Source: Hydractinia symbiolongicarpus
Taxonomy: Eukaryota > Cnidaria > Hydrozoa > Anthoathecata > Hydractiniidae
Direction: 5' to 3'
DNA length: 64,000 nt
NCBI RefSeq assembly: GCF_029227915.1
Contig: NC_079875.1
Location: 29,450,001 to 29,514,000, forward strand
The stretch's first letter is position 1. The number at the start of each line of letters is the position of its first letter. The translations under genes were made by a program, and so were the position numbers. The notes under the pieces are model-generated. The model saw only the letters and a program-made list of their open reading frames with translations, ran no database searches and was not told where the DNA came from. This document shows positions 58,140-64,000 of the stretch, piece after piece.

Positions 58140-58474
58140 TTTGGTAGAATGAAAATTTGGCGGTGCCTGCCAAATTAAATTCCCCGCCAAAATTAACTTT
58201 TTCGCCATCCGCCAATTTTTTCGTGTTGCTACTGTACAAGAGGATTTCAATGGACATGCTTTTAGTATTGACGACGAATGACTTTTTTTTTATCTAAAGT
58301 TGATGGTTATTAATGTAAACAAGATGCAGGCGCTGCATAAACTATCTCGCTATTAAAAATGCACAACTATGAAACATCGACAATGCGACCCAATTCTACA
58401 ATTTCTGCTAACAAAAAATACAGCCTATCATTCATGGTTACAGTGGCGCGATTGAAACGTTTATGGTCTTAAAC
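58140..58474. other. CACTA right interior: 'cccgccaaaattaa' motifs, no gene
   Basis: Inverse-sense 'ccaaattaaattccccgcca' words at 58165-58220 resemble the cluster at 24.0-24.2 kb. Otherwise there are no features; a promoter for the transposase may lie here. Confidence 0.4.
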
Positions 58475-59115
58475 GGCATTTAGGTGACAAAAAATTAACA
58501 CTTTGATGTCACTATCATGTTCAGTATACCTTTTTTGTTAACTGTGCCAAATGTTGTCGAAAATAAAGTAGTTTTAATTTTTGGGCTAATTTTGGCCTAA
58601 AATGACATTTAGGTGACAAAAAATCCAAATTTTGAAGTTACCATCATGTTCAGCATACTTTTCTTGTTAATTGAGCCAAATTTTGTCGAAAATAAAGTAG
58701 TTTTAATTTTTGGGCAAATTTTGGCCTAAAATGACATTTAGATGACAAGAAATCCAAATTTTGATGTCACCATCATGTTCAGCATACTTTTCTTATTAAC
58801 TGAGCCAAATTTTGTCGAAAGTAAAGTAGTTTTAATTTTCGGACCAATTTTGGCCTAAAATGACATTTAGGTGACAAAAAATCAAAATTTTGATGTCACC
58901 ATTATGTTCAGCATACTTTATTTGTTAACTGTGCCAAATTTGGTCGAAAATGAAGTAGTTTTAATTTTCAGACCAATTTTGGCCTAAAATGACATTTAGG
59001 TGACAAAAAATCAAAATTTTGATGTCACCATTATGTTCAGCATACTTTTTTTGTTAACTGTGCCAAATTTTGTCGAAAACAAATACCAATTTTGGTCTGA
59101 AACGTCATTTAGATG
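58475..59115. repeat. 129-bp tandem repeat, about 5 copies
   Basis: The word '(g/a)catttag(g/a)tgacaa' starts at 58475, 58604, 58733, 58862 and 58991, an exact 129-bp period, with a shortened last unit to about 59115. The unit holds 'gttcagcatacttttcttgt' and 'tttggcctaaaatgac'. It lies upstream of the transposase. Confidence 0.95.
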
Positions 59116-60637
59116 ACTTCTAAGTACTTAGAGAGTTTAGGTACGAAGTTTAAATCTGTGACGTTGCAATTGACCATTTGGGACATAGTTAGCCAGTTAC
59201 GAGTTGGAAACCAATACTATCCTCGCAGGCGAGATAGTAAAAACTAATGTTGTCACATGATTTACAAAGAAACAAACAATCTTTCATATTTTTAATGAGT
59301 TTTACGTTATCCGTCAAATTAAATTCCCGCCAAAATTAATAAATTTTGTTCTCCGCCAAATTTAATTTTTTTTGTTATCTGCCAAATTTTCTTCCCGCCA
59401 AAATTTTTGGATTGCAAGTATGTGTAATGTACTGTAAAATAATAAAAAAAGCTGGAAATACAAAATAACAATACCAGGCTGGAACATTAAAAAAGTAAGA
59501 CCACCTCAGCCTGGGCATTATATCCATTAAATATTTTTTGAGAAATCTAGCTAGCATTGTTTTTTTAGAGATAAGTCTCTGGAAATAAATTTTTCTTACA
59601 TTCTGAAGAATCCCCATCTCTCTTGTACTGAAATGTCGACTTGTTGACATGCAGACAAATAACATCACTTCGGCAATTTTTTGCCGACATGGAAAAATTT
59701 GATTTAAAATAATTTAGGGTCAAACGATTTATTTCTAGAATGTGTCAAATAAATATGCGTGAAAATTTTAGCTAACTTTTTCTTTCTTTAGATTCTGCTA
59801 CGAATGCTACCGAAGCAAAGTTTACGAATTAGCATATGCTGTACAGAAATACTTTACTCACGTCTGTGGTTCTTCGCCCTTTTCGCCTTGTGAGTTGATA
59901 CGAACTTCTTAGGGGCTTAGGCGCGAATTTCCTCATCGAAAGTTTCCCGCCAATGACTAGGAGGGATATTACATGCGACAAAGTAAAGGTTTAAATATGT
60001 GAAAGCGAAGTAAATAAACAGTTATTATTGTATTATAAATTATAATTTGACAAAATGGATTGTATTTTAAATGTCTCACATCCATAATACAAGTTGAAAT
60101 ATTTGTTTCTCTCAAAATACGAGGACAAAAAACCCCCTGATAAATATTACAAAAAATAAATCGAACGTTTGGTACGCTCTGTTGAAAAAAAATCCATTGA
60201 ATGTTTTGTGTACATTTCATGTTTGTGTTCATTCATTCTCTGATGTTATGTCACAAAAGTTTTAACATAGCATAAGAGAATGAATGCACATTCGGCTCTT
60301 ATGTAAAAAAGTACATAGATGCGGCTGTAAAGTTGCAAACAAATGGTAATATTTTGAAGTAGTAAAACTGCAGTAAAATTAGCGATATATATGAAAAACA
60401 ACATAACGTCGGCATTAATATATCCAATCGCTGACAAATTACAAAAAAATTAAGTAAAACGTGCGTTCTTTATTTCTAGTTTATGACGATCTTTAACAAA
60501 CACCGAGTACGCTTCGTTATTTTGTTGGACAGTTTGGAACACTTCTATGAACGTCTGTTTGAGATATAACTTTGCAGGCCAGTGTGAGACGAACTAAAAC
60601 AAATAAGATTTGAACGGAACAGATTCTCGGTAAAAAG
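59116..60637. other. CACTA right interior, no gene recognised
   Basis: A second 'cccgccaaaatt' motif cluster lies at 59310-59405. Minus-strand frames at 59375-59668, 59969-60232 and 60246-60437 are AT-driven with no motif. Confidence 0.4.
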
Positions 60638-61132
60638 TTAATTTGGTGCAACGTTGAATAAACGTCGATAAGACGTCGGTTGAATCAACGTTGCAGTGCA
60701 ACGTTGAATAAACGTCGATAAGACGTCGGTTGAATCAACGTTGCGGGTGCGACGTTGAATAGACGTCGGTTGAATCAACGTTGCGGGAGTGACGTTGAAT
60801 AAACGTCGATAAGACGTCGGTTGAATCAACGTTGCAGTACGACGTTGAATAAACGTCGGTTTTACGATCGTTGAAACAACGTCTTTTTTCGACGTTGTAT
60901 CAACGTTGATATCACGTCGGTTGAAACAACGTTGTGGAAACGACGTTGAAAAGACGTCGATGATGCGACGTTGTATTCATGTCGGAGGGCAACGTTGAAA
61001 AGACGTTGAATTTACGTCGGTTGCATCGACGTTGCAGACCCAACGTTGATTAGACGTTGAATGTTGGTTGCGACGTCGCGACCAGAATTCAACGTCTAAT
61101 CAACGTTGAAAAGACGTCGTGTGCCCACTGGG
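60638..61132. repeat. Right subterminal repeat region of the CACTA element
   Basis: Repeats such as 'gacgttgaataaacgtcgat' and 'gtcggttgaatcaacgttgc' at about 40-60-bp spacing, ending in 'gtgcccactggg'. Related to but not a copy of the left end, apart from the terminal 12 bp. Confidence 0.9.
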
Positions 61133-64000
61133 GTACTTACTTTAGGGTTAACAACCTCGTCTCAGGTTCTATATATTTTAGTCTTAAAATTGTTAAACGA
61201 GGCATTTAAATGAAACCCGAGTTACATATTCGCTATTTTTCGTATTGATACAAGACAATTGTCATTTAGGGTCGACAACCTCGTTTGAGGTTCTATATAT
61301 TTTAGCTGTGAAATTCTTAAACGAGGCATTTCAAAGTGACGAGTGTCATGTATTTGCGATTTTTTGGTATTGATGCAAGATAATTGTCATTTAGAGTCGA
61401 CAACTTGGTTAAATGTTCTATATATTTTAGTCGTAAAATTGATAAACGAGGCATATAAAGGAGACGAGTGTTTTATATTTGCTATTTTACGTATTGATAC
61501 AAGAAAATGGTCACTTAGGGACGACAAACTCGTTAAAGGTTGTATATATTTTAGTCGTAAAATTGATGAACGAGGCATTTAAAGGAGACAAGTGTTATAT
61601 ATTTGCTATTTTACGTATTGATACAAGAAAATTGTCATGCAGGGCCGACAACCTAGTCTGAGGTTCTATATATTTTAAGTTGTAAAATTGATAAACGAGG
61701 CATTTCAAAGTGACGAGTGTCATGTATTTGCGATGTATGTGTCATGTATTTACTTTAGGGTTAACAACCTCGTCTCAGGTTCTATATATTTTAGTCGTAA
61801 AATTGATAAACAAGGCATTTAAAGGTGACGAGTGACATGTATTTGCGATTTTTCGTATTGATACAAGATAATTGTCATTTAGAGTCGACAACCTCGTCTC
61901 AGGTTCTATATATTTTAGTCGTAGAATTGATAAACGAGGCATTTAAAGGAGACAAGTGTTATATATTTGCTATTTTACGTATTGATACAAGAAAATTGTC
62001 ATGCAGGGCCGACAACCTACTCTCAGGTTCTATATATTTTAGTTGTAAAATTGATAAACGAGGCATTTCAAAGTGACGAGTGTCAGGTATTTGCGATGTA
62101 TGTGTCATGTACTTACTTTAGGGTTAACAACCTCGTCTCAGGTTCTATATATTTTAGTCTTAAAATTGTTAAACGAGGCATTTAAATGAAACCCGAGTTA
62201 CATATTCGCTATTTTTCGTATTGATACAAGACAATTGTCATTTAGGGTCGACAACCTCGTTTGAGGTTCTATATATTTTAGCTGTGAAATTCTTAAACGA
62301 GGCATTTCAAAGTGACGAGTGTCATGTATTTGCGATTTTTTGGTATTGATACAGGATAATTGTCATTTAGGGTCTGCAACCTCGTCTCAGGTTCTATATA
62401 TTATAGCCGTATAATTGATATACGAGGCATTTTAACGTGACGAGTGTTATGTATTTCGGATTTTTCGTATTGGTACAAGATAATTGTACTTTAGGGTTAA
62501 CAACCTCGTCTCAGATTCTATATATTTTAGCCGTGAAATTCTTAAACGAGGCATTTCAAAGTGACGAGTGTCATGTATTTGCGATTTTTCGTATTGATGC
62601 AAGATAATTGTCATTTAGGGACGACAACTTGGTTAAATGTTCTATATATTTTAGTTGTAAAATTGATATACGAGGCATATGAAAGTGACGAGTGTCATGT
62701 ATTTGCGATTTTTCGTATTGATGCAAGATAATGGTCACTTAGGGACGACAAACTCGTTAAAGGTTGTATATATTTTAGTCGTAAAATTGATAAACGAGGC
62801 ATTTTAAAGAAACCAGTGTTATATATTAGCTATTTTTCGTATTGATACAAGAAAATTGTCATGCAGGGCCGACAACCTACTCTCAGGTTCTATATATTTT
62901 AGTTGTAAAATTGATAAACGAGGCATTTCAAAGTGACGAGTGTCAGGTATTTGCGATGTATGTGTCATGTATTTACTTTAGGGTTAACAACCTCGCCTCA
63001 GGTTCTATATATTTTAGTCTTAAAATTGTTAAACGAGGCATTTAAATGAAACCCGAGTTACATATTCGCTATTTTTCGTATTGATACAAGACAATTGTCA
63101 TTTAGGGTCGACAACCTCGTTTGAGGTTCTATATATTTTAGCTGTGAAATTCTTAAACGAGGCATTTCAAAGTGACGAGTGTCATGTATTTGCGATTTTT
63201 GGTATTGATGCAAGATAATTGTCATTTAGAGTCGACAACTTGGTTAAATGTTCTATATATTTTAGTCGTAAAATTGATAAACGAGGCATATAAAGGAGAC
63301 AAGTGTTTTATATTTGCTATTTTACGTATTGATACAAGAAAATGGTCACTTATGGACGACAAACTCGTTAAAGGTTGTATATATTTTAGTCGTAAAATTG
63401 ATAAACGAGGCATTTTAAAGAAACCAGTGTTATATATTAGCTATTTTTCGTATTGATACAAGACAATTGTCATTTAGGGTCGACAACCTCGTCTGAGGTT
63501 CTATATATTTTAGCCGTAAAATTCTTAAACGAGGCATTTCACAGTGACGAGTGTCATGTATTTGCGATTTTTCGTATTGATGCAAGATAATTGTCATTTA
63601 GAGTCGACAACTTGGTTAAATGTTCTATATATTTTAGTCGTAAAATTGATAAACGAGGCATATAAAGGAGACGAGTGTTTTATATTTGCTATTTTACGTA
63701 TTGATACAAGAAAATGGTCACTTAGGGACGACAAACTCGTTAAAGGTTGTATATATTTTAGTCGTAAAATTGATAAACGAGGCATTTCAAAGTGACGAGT
63801 GTCATGTATTTGCGATTTTTCGTATTGATGCAGGATAATTGTCATTTAGAGTCGACAACTTGGTTAAATGTTCTATATATTTTAGTCGTAAAATTGATAA
63901 ACGAGGCATATAAAGGAGACGAGTGTTTTATATTTGCTATTTTACGTATTGATACAAGAAAATTGTCATGCAGGGTCGACAACCTAGTCTCAGGTTCTAT
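61133..64000 (+). repeat. 124-bp satellite array, forward block 2 continued
   Basis: Resumes at 'gtacttactttagggttaac', matching the satellite order at 46507 onward, and runs to the window end (about 23 units). Long stretches are near-identical to 45.8-48.4 kb; for example 61387-61660 matches 45784-46057 and 63222-63413 matches 47990-48181. Open frames here are repeat artefacts. Confidence 0.95.

Larger units (their letters stand above)
48962..61132. mobile_element. Complete CACTA/EnSpm-type DNA transposon, 12,171 bp, with kinase and DUF4806-like genes
   Basis: Left end 'cccagtgggcac' (48962-48973) and right end 'gtgcccactggg' (61121-61132) are perfect 12-bp inverted repeats. The flanks are 'tgtcatgt' and 'gtacttac', and uninterrupted satellite at about 46497-46512 reads 'tgtcatgtacttac', so the insertion duplicated GT (48960-48961 and 61133-61134). 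A 2-3-bp duplication and CACTG-containing ends fit the CACTA/EnSpm (CMC) superfamily, and the internal Tnp2 transposase confirms it. About 500 bp at each end are dense direct and inverted ACGTTGAA/GACGTC-type repeats. Three minus-strand genes occupy 50434-58074. Intact genes, intact ends and a readable empty site suggest a relatively recent insertion. Confidence 0.9.

Noticed and set aside
60638-60829. Frame with 'IQPTSYRRLFNV' repeats
   Set aside because: Translation of the right subterminal repeats of the CACTA element.
45784-63845. Repeated 63-94-codon frames in the second satellite locus
   Set aside because: Same artefact; both strands give equally long frames from the same units.

Overview
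The window is eukaryotic and most likely from a cnidarian-type marine invertebrate. It is AT-rich, its genes are split by GT-AG introns, its intergenic DNA is long and repeat-filled, and it carries animal-type mobile elements: Helitron, CACTA/EnSpm with a Tnp2 transposase, non-LTR retrotransposons, a MITE and tRNA-derived repeats. Taxon is inference; no host gene fixes it. Nothing prokaryotic was seen.

Layout. 1-7.3 kb: degenerate exons, a frameshifted Helitron Rep fragment (about 3.6-5.2 kb), an acidic exon pair with an in-frame stop, and a 98-bp repeat. 7.3-14.2 kb, minus strand: a decayed AP-endonuclease/CR1-like LINE, a decayed RT fragment of an R2/NeSL-like element, and an 871-codon open frame joining a retrotransposon C-terminus (CCHC finger and restriction-like endonuclease) to a complete ubiquitin-specific protease domain. 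14.3-17.8 kb: MADF-domain exons, a duplicated finger-containing exon and an orphan SET-domain exon. 18-25 kb: mostly repeats (GGCAAGG minisatellite, two tRNA-like heads, a MITE). 25.3-33.7 kb: a 124-bp satellite in two opposed blocks, broken by a 1.4-kb insert encoding a 2A-like motif and a decayed cysteine-protease-like segment. 34.4-35.2 kb: a compact three-exon gene. 35.6-41.2 kb: 66/67-bp minisatellites and a second decayed Helitron (Pif1-type helicase). 42.4-44.8 kb: an intact two-exon HECT E3 ligase gene. 45.8-49.0 kb and 61.1-64.0 kb: more 124-bp satellite.

The best-defined object is a complete 12,171-bp CACTA/EnSpm-type transposon at 48962-61132, inserted in the satellite. The uninterrupted satellite elsewhere in the window gives the empty site and indicates a 2-bp (GT) duplication. 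Its ends are a perfect 12-bp inverted repeat followed by about 0.5 kb of dense ACGTTGAA-type subterminal repeats; the left end also holds a perfect 116-bp inverted repeat. Inside are three minus-strand genes: a Tnp2 transposase, a protein kinase with all catalytic motifs (two exons), and an eight-exon DUF4806-like protein whose exon phases all join without a break. A kinase carried by a DNA transposon and the retrotransposon-USP fusion are the two strongest candidates for something undescribed.

A loose theme is ubiquitin enzymes near mobile elements: a USP fused to a retrotransposon, a HECT ligase beside an interrupted exon, and a protease-like segment in the satellite insert. Their functional connection is speculation.
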